NCBI GenBank assembly: GCA_902702965.1
Contig: CACRXP010000019.1
Location: 464,658-528,657 of the forward strand
Direction of reading: 5' to 3'
DNA: 64,000 bases
From: Spirometra erinaceieuropaei
Taxonomy: Eukaryota > Platyhelminthes > Cestoda > Diphyllobothriidea > Diphyllobothriidae
In this document: positions 35,847-48,599 of the stretch, one piece after another
How the letters are laid out: every line of letters starts with the position of its first letter
Position numbering within the stretch: position 1 is the first letter of the stretch
Notes under the pieces: generated by a model
Database searches by the model: none
Told to the model about the DNA's origin: nothing
What the model saw: the letters and a program-made list of their open reading frames with translations, nothing else
Position numbers and translations under genes: made by a program

Positions 35847-37164
35847 ATGACTGATGTTACGTTTGCTGTCGACAAAGTAGATCTTTCGGCCATCGTCCGT
35901 TTACAGAAGTTCATCGAGAAACATGAACATATTTTTACGATTCTCGATTCACTAACAGACTCAAATAGATTCACGAACAACCTAACGAGCCTACCACAAA
36001 TTGAATCGATTATACACTTAGTTTCGTCAGAAGTCGCGGATAGATCGAAACGCAGGCTCAATTTAATTATCCGTAATATACCCCACACTGTTAATCCGAT
36101 GCCATCAATTTAAAATTTTATACATTCGTGTGGCTTAAATATTAGAGTAGCTAACACTAAAAGACTTCACTCCAGAAGCAAAAACAAACCCGTCTTAGTA
36201 ACATTCTACTCACAGGCGGAAGCTGAGATTGTCCTACAAAATCCCGAAGTAAACAGAAATCTGCGGAACCTAAACTCGTTTATAGGTCCAGATTTGACAC
36301 CTATGCAAAGACGTAAACTACGGGAAAAAGACACCAGCTACAAATACGATAATCAGCACTCCGGTCCCTCAACTGAACCTTTAGCCACTACTTCTACTTC
36401 TAGCACTAATAAAAAGAAATACACAGGCCAGCGTAAACCAAATGTTATACCCACAGCCCCCGCAGAAGGACCTCCAGCAAGTACGTCTGACTCTAGTTCT
36501 CATGATAAAAAAACGCGCAACTGCAAAAACAGTTAGAACTGCTGGTCAGAAACAAACGAGGAAGGCACAACAAAATAACAACGTTCAACCAGAACAAAAA
36601 GATGATACAGATCCTGGACCGAGTCATGTGACACCCTTAGATAGCAGTATCAGTTTTACTACATCCCCCAAGACCGATCAGTCAGTACAAGAAAACGACT
36701 ACCAAACAAGACACATAAACCAAAAGGCCTTACTAAGCACACCAACACAACCAAAACGCCCTAGGTATGTTGACATAACAAATAGAAGCCCACCAAACTC
36801 TAACCAAAAACAAACAAGCTTCTATAACCGCNNNNNNNNNNNNNNNNNNNNNNNNNNNNNNNNNNNNNNNNNNNNNNNNNNNNNNNNNNNNNNNNNNNNN
36901 NNAATAATCAAATTTATAAAAGATAGCATCATTGATAAACATAGAACAGATAATGATATTCCTCTATTTTCCTCCCTTTCTCGTTTTCATCAGCTATGTC
37001 ACCTGACACTAAATATCCCTTATAAAGCTAATAAAAATATACCCCTCGATAAAACCCTGCATATTAGTCGTGCGTATGTCTATATTAAAGCCATATTAAA
37101 CATATATAGAACTATATTAGGTCATAGTAAACAGTCGACCATTACTCCTATAATTTCACATTAA
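35847..37164 (+). pseudogene. LINE ORF1 (RRM/L1-ORF1p-like), frameshifted and gapped
   Basis: 35847-36113 reads an acidic/coiled N-terminal part then RRLNLIIRNIPHTVN, an RRM RNP-like word. After a frame break the sequence continues NKPVLVTFYSQAEAEIVL then FIGPDLTPMQRRKLREK, the 'DLT..QR..LR..' signature of LINE ORF1 proteins. A basic, Thr/Gln/Ser-rich tail follows, interrupted by 71 N. The frame resumes after the gap but with no known domain. Confidence 0.75.
36832..36902. other. Assembly gap (71 N)
   Basis: Run of N inside the LINE ORF1 tail. Confidence 1.
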
Positions 37165-37394
37165 CAGGAACAATATGATACATGATTCAATAGTATTTTG
37201 ACAGTTTTGATTGTGACTTACCATTGAATGCTTCTTACTCCTGATATATATTTATCTTTTCCAGCTCTTAGTCCAGACAACGATGGTAAGCCTCCTGAAA
37301 AATACGTCGGAACTGTGCGACCGCCCCCTTACAGCTGGCCAGATAGACTGACAACCAACTAGAGCAAACCGAAATTTACCCAACAGGAAAATAA

Positions 37395-37735
37395 TTTCAA
37401 GGTCAGGCCGATATCAAAGTTCTTCAATTGCCATGAAGGACATATTATTCATGCCCCCGAAAACTACCAAACTGCAAACTTCAATTTTTATATTGTACAT
37501 ATCGTTTTTTTTGAAACTTTCGTTATTATTTTCCCTTAGAACTGAGGTTTTTTTTTTTAACTTAAAACAAACTCTCAATTCGCGCTCTTTTGGCTAACCA
37601 GACACCCGAAGCAAATGAAGTCAAAGTGCAGTTGAAATTGACGAGTTTGTTTTAGGTTTTTTTCCTGAGTTCAAAGGGGACTGACAGTGCCCAAGGGGCG
37701 CTACAATAAACCTATTCTATTCTATTCTATCTTTT
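37395..37735 (+). mobile_element. LINE 3' end with (TTCTA)n-type tail
   Basis: Shares GCCGATATCAA.GTTCTTCAATT, ACAAACTCTCAATTCGCGCT and GACAGTGCCCAAGGGGCGCTA with 38635-38946. It ends ATAAACCTATTCTATTCTATTCTAT, a pentanucleotide tail. With ORF1 upstream and no ORF2 between, this copy lacks most of its coding region. Confidence 0.8.
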
Positions 37736-37739
37736 TCAT

Positions 37740-38634
37740 ATTGAAGATGTGTTTCAAATGACAGGCTTGGAATTGAGTTTCCTTTACATTTCGACGAAGG
37801 ATTACCTGAGGTTCTATGTCGGAGGAAGCAAAACGTGAGTTTACTGCCGATTTATAGGGACGATAAAGGCCGAAAATTTAAGGATATATGGATGAGGCTA
37901 TGTATGACATTAATTTCGAAAATAAATCAATAATGGTAATATGGACAGCAGAATTGTCACTTTTTTAATTTATTCTTGACAATAAAATGTTATGAGGAAA
38001 AAATCAGACGACTGACAAATTTAAAGGGGACAAAACAAAATTATGAAAAAAGTTTGTATTTGACAACAAGGTTGTGTAGGGTGGAACAGATCACAGCATA
38101 GTTCTCTAACTAGTTGACAAATCAACAGTAAAATCGGTCAGTGGAGAAGATTTATCGTTAAAAGCATTACGGTTTTCAAAAATTTTACTACGAAAACCTC
38201 ATATACATACGAGTAAAAGGCTGCGTTGGGTGAAAAATTACAACAGATGGTGAAGAGATAATTGGCATTCGTTGACTGGGACTGATAGATCAAAGGGGAA
38301 GCCAAGCGATGGCCGGGGGGGCGTTTAAAAGGATTTCACTAGATCTGACTTGTCAGCGTTTGTCAGCGAAGGTGCGAAGGACGAAGGACGACCTAACTGG
38401 TTAACTAGATACTTTAATAGACAGTTAAGGACGAAAAATTAAAAATGTAAGATATTCAGGGAAACTAGGTCACCAGAACACCTCGAGAAATTTTGTCGCC
38501 AACGAAAAGCAATAAAAAAACATATTTGTGGGACCGGAAAGAACTTTGAATCAAGAATTATCTGACAAGCTGAACAAAAGCTAAAGATTTTATTTCGTTA
38601 CACTAACAGTCAGCTGGGAAACAAGAACCCAGTA
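37740..38634. other. Unassigned AT-rich stretch
   Basis: Between two LINE 3' ends. No ORF or repeat recognised. Confidence 0.4.
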
Positions 38635-38946
38635 GTCCTGTCTAAAGGTCATGCCGATATCAACGTTCTTCAATTTCCATGAAGGACTTATTATTCATGC
38701 CCGCAAAAACTAACAAACTTCACACTTCAATTTCTATATTGTACATATCGTTATTTTTTAAAACTTCTGTTATTATTTCGCCCTAGAACTCAGGTTTTTT
38801 TGACTTAAAACAAACTCTCAATTCGCGCTCTTTTGGATAGGCACCCAAAACCAATGAAGTTAAAGGGCAGTCGAAATGAATGAGTTTGTTTTAGGTTTTT
38901 TTCCTGAGTTCAAAAGAGACTGACAGTGCCCAAGGGGCGCTATGAG
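38635..38946 (+). mobile_element. LINE 3' end (second copy), split by an inserted LINE
   Basis: Same family as 37395-37735 up to CAAGGGGCGCTAT. There the sequence switches to the 3' UTR of a minus-strand LINE. The missing tail (CGCTATAATAAACTATTCTATTC) reappears at 42598-42620, on the far side of that insertion. Confidence 0.85.
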
Positions 38947-41900
38947 AGAGAGAGGAATGCGCTTTATTTTGAAATCATATGTTCAAAATTTTCAGCAAAA
39001 AGTTGGCTCCATTCACTATGGGCAGTAAATAAGTTAATAGATTATTCAAGAGTCAAAGTTTAACACAAAGAAACGATTATTATGGGGATAGTTCAAGTCT
39101 TAGCTTCTGTATTTCTGTCTCTTCGCACGTAAGATAGCGCGCTAGGAATGGCAATACAGAAGCTCGATAAGCCGATGTGTGACAGGATATAAGACGGAAG
39201 TTGCGGCGCATCGGGCGGGAAGACTTGGCAGACATAAGATCGAAATGTAGGGGATGGGCAACGTCATCTAGAATTCGACCAGCAAATTGCTTGACCGCAT
39301 TGAAGTGTCGTTGTAAGATAGTGTCAACTAAAAAAATATAAGAAACGCCAGCAGCAGAAGAGAGCATGCGGAGGATTCGTTTCAAAATTAAAAGATCCTT
39401 TTTTAACAAAGCAGGAAAAATGACAGGAGGACAGTATAGGATAAGAGGAAGAATGCAGGCATCAATGAATCGCCAGACTAAGGGTTGAGGTGTGTGGTAG
39501 GAACGTAAACGACGAATGTAGTAAAGAAGTTTACGAACTTTAATAAATAGGGACTCAACATGGAGGGAAAAAGAAAGATTTGAGGACAAAGTAACGCCGA
39601 GATACCTGAAAGAGGATACTTCGTTAGGAAGAATGTCAGAGGAATCAGGGTTAGGAGAGGGCCGCAGTCGAAAAATACACTGAACGGATTTTTGGTTGCT
39701 AATTAGGAGACCATTTTCCTCCAACCACGCTAGGACATGGTTTAGGCGATCCTTTAGAGACCGGAAGTGGGTCTGACTTTTGAGAGGGTGTCCAACAACC
39801 ACATCGTCAGCATACTTGACCAGAAGACAGTCATTAGGGGACCTGAGATCATCAGTGTGGAGGGAGAAAAGGTGAGGGGATAGAATGGAACCTTGAAGAA
39901 CACCGCAGTCATTGGGAAGGGTCGAAGATTTCCGCTTGCCAGATTGGACAAATTGGGTGCGGAAGGTAAAATAATCGCTCAGCCAAGAGACGACCCAGCC
40001 TGGAGAGCCACATGCGGAGGTTTTGGAAAGGAGAAGAGGGCGCGGGACGGTATTGAAGGCGGAGGAGTAATCAAGAAAAGCGCACGCATACTCGCGGCAA
40101 CCCTTGTCTAATGCTTTTAGAGCAGAGTGGACAACAAGAGCGACAGCATCTAAAGTACTCCGTTTAGCTTTGTATGCAAATTGTAAGGGGTCGGGAAAAC
40201 TGGAAGAAAAAGGCTTTATGATATCTAGGGCAACTCTTGAAGAAGAAGAAGAAGAAGAAGAAGAAGAAGAAGAAGAAGACACGATCGCAGGGACAAGAGC
40301 TTTATTAGCCTGACGTTTCGGATTCCTGCTCGAATCCATCATCAGAGACATAAGCAGATAAGGGTGGTTCATCCACATGTGGCTGCAGTATTTATAGGAT
40401 GCATTAGCCATGCCACCGCATACCTATGAATGTTCACGGCTCCCTCCCCTTCATCAGGGCTCGTTGCACGTGGCGTGATGGTCGATATTCGCGTCGTTAA
40501 TTGCTGCGATTTCATCACGTGCGTTGGATGTTGGTGTGATGACTGCTCAACCATCTGACGCGCTGACCCGGGTGTTGGGAAGAGTGTTCATCAGGGCGCT
40601 CCCCGCGTGGCCAATTTCTCCGCCTAGACGAAGTCTCAGCACGCTGTATTGAACGGGAAGATCATTGCACTTGTTAATAGACTGGGGGCCAGTGCTTCCT
40701 GGGACTCGTCTTTTCGCTTCTATAGGGCAACTCTTTCAGCAAGCTTTAGTATTGCAGAGGAGCAGGCAATTGGGCGAAAAGATTTAGGACCAAAGCTAGC
40801 AGTCTTTTTAGGGATGAAAGTGATTCTCACTGTACGCCAGGCGTCGGGAATCTTGGACTCCATGAAAGACATATTGATTAGGTGCGTTAAAATAGGGGCT
40901 ATCTGAGAACTGCAAGATTTAAGAAGAAAAGGCGAGACACCATCCGGTCCGGCAGCTGTTGATCCACAAACCTTTTTAAGGTGTTTCTCTACTGTTGCCG
41001 AAGACACGGGTTGGAATGTACTCGGTGATAGGGGAATGTCTTCTAAGGGAAGATGGGAGTCATTGTGACTAAATATAAAATTTTTATTTAGGGAGTCTAA
41101 ATCAGCATCCACGTGCACCAGCGTGTTGCGATGGCCAGTGAGACGCTTAAGATTTTTCCAAATCTCAGCTGAGGAAGGGGGGAAAGGGGGGGAGTAAGAG
41201 GAGGAAAAAAGTTGGCTGGCAAACAGGCTATTTAGCCTGTCAATCTCTGTTTTTATGAAGACAGTAACGTCCTTAAGGTTATCACGTAAGCCTAGCTCGT
41301 AAAGGAGTTCTTTTTTACGTCTTAACGATTTCAGGTAGGGGGAAGAAATTCTATCCGGTCGTACCATAACAGTATCAAAAGGGCAGCAAATATCGAAAAT
41401 TTCATTTAAAAACGCTGTCAGGTTGGAAGAACAGGATTCAACATTAGAATGTTCAAGGAGAGTGGGGATAGTAAGAGAAATGCAAGTCTGAAGCATGAGA
41501 ATGTTTTGGGCGGACGTGTTGCGAACCTTAACCTTTCTCTCAGGCTTGGCAAGCAGTGCACGTTTTGAAGTGGAATAGATTTTTGGAAGACACAATAAAG
41601 TGGAATGGTCAGAACCTGACAATGGAGCCCTGTTTTTTACGTAAAAAAGCTTGCTGTGGTTAGTCAGAATATGACCAAGAGGGGCATCTGCGCGAGTATT
41701 AAAGGAGACAAGATCATCGAAGCCTAAAAGTGTAAGGGGACGTAAATTCACGCGATTAAAATCACCGCATAAGAGAGTAAGATAGTCGCAGGATAATATA
41801 GCAAGTTTTTGTGAGAGGAAGTTGAAAAAGCGGGTTAATGCGCCTTCACAGGAGGTAGGGGGATGTAAATACCAACAAATATGATGCCTTTAAAATTACT

Positions 41901-42597
41901 TAACAAACGGAGCTTACATGAAACAGCAATTACATCTATCAAATCATCGGAGTAAGAAAAAAGGGACTTACAGTCTCTACACCAATTTTGATTAACGAAA
42001 ATGGCAACGCCTCCACCTCTGGCACAAGATAAAGATTTTCTATCTGTTCGAAAGCAGTAGAAGGATGGGGGAGTAATAAGTTGCGAATCAATGTCACTTT
42101 TTAGCCACGTCTCTTGAAGGCAGACAACTTCAGTTTTGCTCTGTTCCCTTTTTCGACAAAAGTAGCTCCAAATCATGGGCTTTGTTGAAAATAGAACGAT
42201 AGTTTGTCGACAAGAAGGCGGGAATTGACAATTTGTGATTTGGCTGACGTTTGAATGCGAATTGCCAGCCACAACGGTGTTTTCTCCGACGCATAGGCTG
42301 TTGTTGACGAATATTTGATAAATTCAACACAGAACGATCGCAGATACGACATATTGGCCGTAAAGTACAACAGTTTGCATCATGGTCGGTCGTTAGTGAA
42401 ATTGGCAATTTAATTCCGTTCAAAAGGGTGCTAGCGTACTGTAGCGACGACCTCATAATCTTAGCTCAGACAAACAAAGGATGCAAAACAGTTCAATATC
42501 TCGAAGAGAAAAAGGCACAATAATGTACAATTAGTAAAAATCCGCACGTGAATGGAGAGCTACAAAAATGGCGGCTCAAATTTAAAAGCCCGCCGGA
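38947..42597 (-). mobile_element. CR1/Jockey-type LINE, near full-length ORF2, nested
   Basis: On the minus strand from high to low coordinate: a short cysteine-containing leader (42460-42300), an APE-type endonuclease (42260-41720; STNYRS, VVCLQETWL, GGGVAIFV, LLCGDFN), a linker, and a reverse transcriptase in two pieces (GPDGVSPFLLKS, SFRPIACSS to 40720; then 40240-39080 with AFLDYSSAFNTV, GVLQGSILSPHLF, KYADDVVVG). The YADD catalytic box is intact. The frame changes near 42150 and 41790-41840, and a retroposon splits the RT, so the copy is dead. Confidence 0.88.
40240..40727 (-). mobile_element. Retroposon with (TTC)n tail inserted in the LINE
   Basis: It interrupts the LINE RT between ..LAERVAL and RVALDII... 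The 13-bp TAGGGCAACTCTT occurs on both sides (about 40229-40241 and 40723-40735) as a target-site duplication. On the minus strand it ends with the GATGGATTCGAGCAGG..ACGTCAGGC word and a TTC array (GAA at 40241-40278 on the plus strand). The same 3' tail lies at 957-1040. Part of it may derive from a Penelope-like element 3' region. Confidence 0.85.
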
Positions 42598-42779
42598 CGC
42601 TATAATAAACTATTCTATTCTTTTATAATAACGAACAATCGCCCCAGACCATTCGACTGCATTTTCCATTCGTCATTCGAATTAGGGAAACTGCCATCCG
42701 AGCGGAAGGCACCAAGTATCTACCCGATTTGCAAACGTTGGGCTCGAACTAAGGCCAAAAATTATTGGCTCGTCAACCT

Positions 42780-43330
42780 AACCTGCATTTGCCGTACACT
42801 ACTGGAAATCATACATAAGAAAGCAACAATGGAGTTCCTGGAGGAGAACCGCTTGCTCTTAGGGCTCCAGACAGAATAAATCCTGCCTTTCCAGTTTATG
42901 GCCCTCGACAGAGAAGTGGACTCGCGCACTAGACGACGATGACTGTTGTGACGCCATCTGAACGGATTTCAGGAGGGTGTTCGACGGCGTCCCATACAAA
43001 CGTCCACTCTGAAAACTATCCGAAACTGGAATAAATGAAAGCTACTTGCGTGAAAAGCAGAATTTCTTACACAAACACTACAAGCTGCGTGCGTTGACAC
43101 CCCAATGTCAACCCATTACCCCTGTTCTGAGTGGTGTCCAGCAAGGCTCAATCGTAGGGACATTGTTATTTTTAGTCTACACTAACGACTGCGTCAAAAC
43201 ATGGGCCGAATTACTGCCATATTTGCTGAAAGTTTTAAACTGTGGAGAGTCGTCAGATCTGACGCAGACAGGCACGCAATTCAGGGGAGTCTCTATCGAC
43301 CTAGCAGCTGGTCAGTTCATTGGCCTTTAA
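42780..43330 (+). pseudogene. LINE reverse transcriptase fragment
   Basis: The plus-strand frame from 43046 contains LSGVQQGSIVGTLLFLVYTND, the RT motif 'SGVPQGSVLGPLLFLLYIND'. Upstream pieces such as FLEENRLLL..LQ and GFQEGVRRRP fit degenerate earlier RT motifs in other frames. Several stops are present. Confidence 0.75.
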
Positions 43331-43343
43331 TTTTTAGCGCTGA

Positions 43344-44193
43344 TACAGTAGATGTGCTAACTCATGAAATGTCAACCAAAATTTCGAAATGCGTTCTCGT
43401 TTCGAGAAGATAAATTAAGTAGTGTTGTAAAACTAATCATGATGCAGCATAAATCTATAATGATCCAGTTACCTCAGGGTGTCGGCTTTCGAAAGAAATT
43501 ATTTTCGGCTGCACGGACGATCTATACTTTGCAAAATTGACTACTTAAGTAGTATGCAATTTTCTCATTGATTTTTTATGCCCTTTAAAATGCAATTATT
43601 TTTCATGGAAAACATGCATACAAATATTCATTCTTTTACTTATTCGGTAGAAAATCGCGTCTTCTTCCAATTTCATACTCAAAAGAAGCGTATAATTCGG
43701 TTTTAGAAAGTTTCTAATTGTGAAATTTTTTAATACCGTTAAATGTCTGTTCATGAAACATCATGTATCTGCATTTCCGAATGTGGCTTGTAAAGTTAAC
43801 AATATTGCATGCATTTCTCTACGGTGTTAAGAGGAGACCATATGAGGTTCATAACATTAAGCAGTGGATTTGAGTATGAAATTGGAAGATGACGTTATTT
43901 TCTACCGAATAAGTAAAAGAATGAATATTTTTATGCATGTTTTCCATGAAAAATAATTGAATCTGCAAGGGCATCGAAAATCAATGAGAAAATTGCATAC
44001 TACTTAAGTAGTCAATTTTGCAAAGTATAGATCGTCCATGCAGCCGAAAATAAGTTCTTTCGAAAGCCGACACCCTGAGGTAACTGGATCATTATAGATT
44101 TATGCTGCATCATGATTAGTTTTACAACACTACTTAATTTATCTTCTCGAAACGAGAACGCATTTCGAAATTTTGGTTGACACATCTACTGTA
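43344..44193. mobile_element. Foldback element A (~850 bp inverted repeat)
   Basis: It begins TACAGTAGATGTG and ends CACATCTACTGTA. The arms match almost throughout: AAATTTCGAAATGCGTTCTC, AATCATGATGCAGCATAAAT and GACTACTTAAGTAGT each recur inverted. The centre is near 43770. Non-coding. Related elements lie at 58099-59094 and 60189-61080. Confidence 0.92.
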
Positions 44194-44199
44194 AGTGTG

Positions 44200-44700
44200 T
44201 ACTCATAAGAATCCGTACAGGTGGACCAGTGAGGCGGATAATTTCTTCCGATTACTTCAGTTGGGGAACTTCTTCCAAGTGTTGGTGAACAGAATAGCCT
44301 CGATATTTTGATAACTTCCCCGCCTAAAACATCGTTAAAGTGTCTAAGGGCAGCTAAACGTACGACACAGATGTTATTCGGACTGAGACGAAGAATTGTG
44401 GATATTGGTTATTAACTGTTCGGAAAAACCTAGGGGACACTCGTCCGGCCTTACTAAGATTATGACGTCAGTGCCTGACTTTCGTCGTCTAAGAACAACT
44501 GCAGGTGAGGGTCACGAAACGGTCAGGAATCTTGATCATCGGTCTTATGAAGCCAGGCTGACATAACTCAATTTGATTCCTTTCAAGCACAGGCAACCGC
44601 GTGGCGAACCCATTCAAACCTGCTGGAGTGTCAGAGGTCGTGAGTGTGTCCTAGACTTTGATAACTATTTCGAATTGACTCGAACGGACCATCTGCGTGG
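44200..44700. other. Unassigned stretch between foldback A and LINE copies
   Basis: On the minus strand this may hold degenerate downstream LINE RT sequence. No defensible motif seen. Confidence 0.35.
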
Positions 44701-44708
44701 TCACCCCT

Positions 44709-46090
44709 TTAAAATGCAAAGAAAATTGGTCTAACCGGACGTTTGACAGAACGACTTGTCGCAGAAGTTAATGACGCATGTAATGGACACCCTGAACTGG
44801 TGGACTTTTCAGTAATTGTCGGGACATTTAAATGTAAACTTGATACCAATTTGCTAAGAAGCCATTGTGCACATAACCAATTTTGTGTCAGTGGCGACAG
44901 TTTGTGCCGGACCTTAGCGATGTCGAAAGAGATTGTGTAAAGTGCAAAAACCATTATCCCTAGATTTGAGAACGTTATCAAAAAGGCAGTCTGGCAGGTG
45001 TCCCAAGACCGAGCTTTGAGGAATCCATGCTGAGCAACATTCAGTAGGTTATTCCCTGGTAAGTGACACATCATCTTATCTTAGATCAATGTCCGCAGGA
45101 TTTTCAAAACTGCGGGGATGGTGTTTATAGACCGGAAGGCATCAAATGACGTAGATTGGACATGGTGCGGAGTAGGCAAAATGTTTGGCTCCTTCCACAA
45201 GGTAGGATACGTTTCACTTTCAATATCTAGATTAAATACTTTGCATAAAAGGGACGGGAAAATTTAATTTGCATATGCTTTTATGATGCTAACTGGGACA
45301 CCATCAGGTCCAGGGCTATGAGATTGACGAAAACGCCGAATCGCTACAGTCACGCTCCACAGAGTAAAAGTTATAGTTTCGAGAACTGCCGCGGTCAATG
45401 ACTGGATGGTCGGAAACGGTGTAGTCGAGTTTTAAATAAACGTCTTGGCAGAAAAGCATTGAAACTATCCGACGCCAACTGGGTATCAGCCATAGACTTC
45501 ATGAGGACGTCTCGGAGGTTTGGATGCTGCGTCCTTCCTTGAGTTCGTACTTTTCGGGAGAAAGGTTTCAAAACATTTAACAAACGGTTTTCGCAAAATT
45601 GGCCCTCTTCGGCTAGCCGCTTTCTTCGAACAGTCTCCTTGTCCGCTTAAAAAATATCACAACTTGAGGGCAGAAAGGAAACGTCGTTCTGAAAAACGGA
45701 ATTGGCAAGAAAGTTTGCGCAACCTGTGGCGAAATGCTAAGGGTAGGATAACATCATCCCCGACATTAATTATTTTCTTACGGGGAACAAAACGAGAAAT
45801 AAGCGAGTCCAAAATTTCGTAAAGTTTCGCAATGCAAACATTGACATCCGAACTTCGGAAAAAATAAGTCAAATCGTAGGAATTAAGGTATGTTGATGAT
45901 TCGGCCGTGCAAGCTGATCGGAAATCGAGGAAGAAACTATATTTTGGGGGGAACATTTTGTCAGCCTCGATTTCTAAAGCTGAAATAACTATGTGGTGGT
46001 ATGATTCCCTGAGTAGTCCTGGGGATGACACTGACAGAGGCATGAAACCTCCTTTGCATTCTCTTTGCACTACATCTAAACGCTCCCTCT
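44709..46090 (-). pseudogene. LINE fragment, tandem copy 1
   Basis: Minus-strand frames: NNLLNVAQHGFLKARSWDTC (RT motif 'qhGF...rSc..qL') to 45074, and RKKIINVGDDVILPLAFRHR in the endonuclease-RT linker (45657-46070). It is colinear with the copy at 46270-48500 over 44700-45640 versus 46980-47690, but with more frame breaks. Confidence 0.8.
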
Positions 46091-46269
46091 TTTTACTTCC
46101 AAATAGGCCTTCCTTTGGAATAATCTTCCACCGAAAATTAGATCATCGCCTAAGCTACTGGTATTTAAGTCGAACTAACGCAAACGTCTTACACCGGAAA
46201 GCATAACGGCACCGTTAACTGTCTCATTTCCGAACACTCAGCTTTTTGACTTAGAAAAGGGTCCTCCTG

Positions 46270-48500
46270 GGATTTAATAGTTTAATTATTTTATTTAATG
46301 CCAGTTTACAGGCATTATCAAGGAAAGCGTTAAACACAACTCCGACAAGCAGTGAAAAAACTCCTGAGGTAAAGGAAAAAAATATAGTTGATGGTGGTTT
46401 TTATGGTTTGGAGGGTTCAGGAGAAAAAACTGGTCTAACGTACATGTTGTAAAGGCGCATTCTAATGTCCCTAGTTTTGAGGTTTCGGAGGATATACCCG
46501 GTCGTTCTACGTGCTTTGGAGACTATCAAGGCACAGTGCTCCGAGAGACTGAATCACCTGGAGTATGATACGCCCAGATCCTTAGTAACCCCAAGCACAT
46601 TTATGGCGTGACCGGCAATACTTAGTTGAGGTTGGCGGTCGTCGCCAACCACCATGACTGAGCACTTATGCCAGGAAAGAGAAAGGCGCCATTTGCGGCA
46701 CCACTGGGCAAAAGCCTGTAGATCGCTCTTAAGGAGCTCAAGCACTATGTCATGATCTGCCGGCTTATATAGATATGCAACTTTAAAACCATCGGCATAC
46801 ATGAAAGGCTTACCATTCCGAAATACATCGGGTACATCGTTAACAAGAAGGCAAAATAAAAGCGGGCCAAGTACACTAGCCTGAATTAATCCACTCCTCA
46901 CACGTGTGGAGTTGGAGATAATATTGGAAATCTTAACTCGTTGTGTACGAGTGCTCAGGTAAGTGGCTATAAAATTTAACAGTTTGCCACCTATTCCGAA
47001 AGCGGACAGTTTTAAGAGAAGAAAAGCATGGTCAACACGATCGAAGGCCTTAGCGAAATCGAAATATACTGTGTAGAGTGCAAAACCATTGTCCCTAGAT
47101 TGGAGAACATAGTCAAAGAAAGAGAGTTGACAGGTGACACAAGACCGAGCTTTGAGGAATCCATGCTGAGCCGCACTCAGTAGGTTAGTCACTGTTAAGT
47201 GACACATCATCTTATCCTTGATCAATGTCTCTAAGATCTTCGAAATTACGGGGAGGGTGTTTATTGGCAGAAAGTCATCAAATGACGTGGATTTGTCGTG
47301 CTTAGGAATGGGCAAAATGTGTGATTCCTTCCACAGGGTAGGATAAGTTTCACGTTCAAGAGCGAGATTAAATGTCTTTCATGAGAGGGAGGGGAAAATC
47401 GTATTTGCATCGGCTTTTAAACTGCTTACTGAGACACTATCAGGTCCTGGACTATAAGATTGACGAAAACGCCAAATCGCAACATTCACATCCCACAGAG
47501 TGAAAGTTATAGTTTCTAGGACTGCCCAGTCAGTACCTGGATGGTCGGAAGCGGACTTGTCGAGTCTTCAATGGACGTTTTGGACAGGAAATCATTGAAG
47601 CTATCAGTGGTTAACTGGGCATCGACTATGGGATTTCCGAGAGCGTCTCGGAGGATGGGATGCTGCGTCTTTCTGTGAGTTCATATTTTTCTAGAGAAAA
47701 GTTTCGTGGCACTCAACGAGTGGTTTTCGGTAAACTGGATCTCCTCGGCTAGCTGTTTGCTTCAGACAATTTCTTAGCTCACTCAAAAATATCCTAAATA
47801 AAGTGCAGGACAGAAACGTCCTTCAGAAGATGTAATCTACGATAAAGTCTGCGCAATCTGCGACGAAAGGGTAAGGGTAGGAAAACCTCATCCCCAACAT
47901 CAATAATATTCTAACGGGGACACAACGACAAATAAGCGGATCCAAAATTTCGTACAGTTTTTCAGTGCAAACATTTACATCCGAACTAAGGATGAAATCA
48001 GTCCAGTCGTAGGAATTAAGGTGTTTTAATAATTCGGTTGAGCGAGTCGATCGGAAATCGCGGAAATGTTATACTTTGGGGACAATGTTTTGTCAGCCTC
48101 GAATTTCAAAGTTGAAACAACTATGTCATGGTCTGAGCCCCCGAGTGGGCCTAGGGATGACACTGACGATGGCATGCAGCCTCTACAGAAGATTAGGACA
48201 AGTATGCTTGATCCTGTGGCGTGAAAATCGACAACCTGAATTCAGACCCCAACATCCAAAGCCTCTTGTAAATCTTCGAACCTTCTGGGGCCGGAAGGCG
48301 GAGACCAGAGACTTCAAGATAACTGAAGTCACCCGCACCCAACTTATACTTACAGCTTCAGTCGGCCGCAGTATTAAATGCTAGTGAGAGACGACGATCA
48401 AAATTCTCTTTGGCGTTGGGTTGGCGATAGACACAGACAACGAATAAAGAGAACTTATTGTTAGGGCGACTTGGAGCCAGCAGCTATCTTCTACCGCGGA
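46270..48500 (-). pseudogene. LINE, tandem copy 2 with RT reading YADG
   Basis: The minus-strand frame 46554-47315 holds PINTLPVISKILETLI, AAQHGFLKARSC, DFAKAFDRVDH, GLIQASVLGPLLFCLLVND and MYADGFKVAYL. The second catalytic Asp of YADD is Gly, so this RT is inactive. The 3' end reads GCCTGTAAACTGGCATTAAATAAA (46285-46315). Upstream (47900-48450) are endonuclease scraps such as VYRQPNAKENF on the minus strand. Confidence 0.85.
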
Positions 48501-48599
48501 AAAATATGAGAGGTCCAGCGGCGGAAATGCGAATGTTTATTAAGAGGGATCTGGTCCCACCACGGCTCTCTTGACGACCATTTTGAAAGCAAATATAGC

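Noticed and set aside
39080..40411. 443-codon protein with a poly-Ser N-terminus
   Set aside because: The N-terminal part is the retroposon and its TTC array, and the rest is the LINE RT. Not a host gene.
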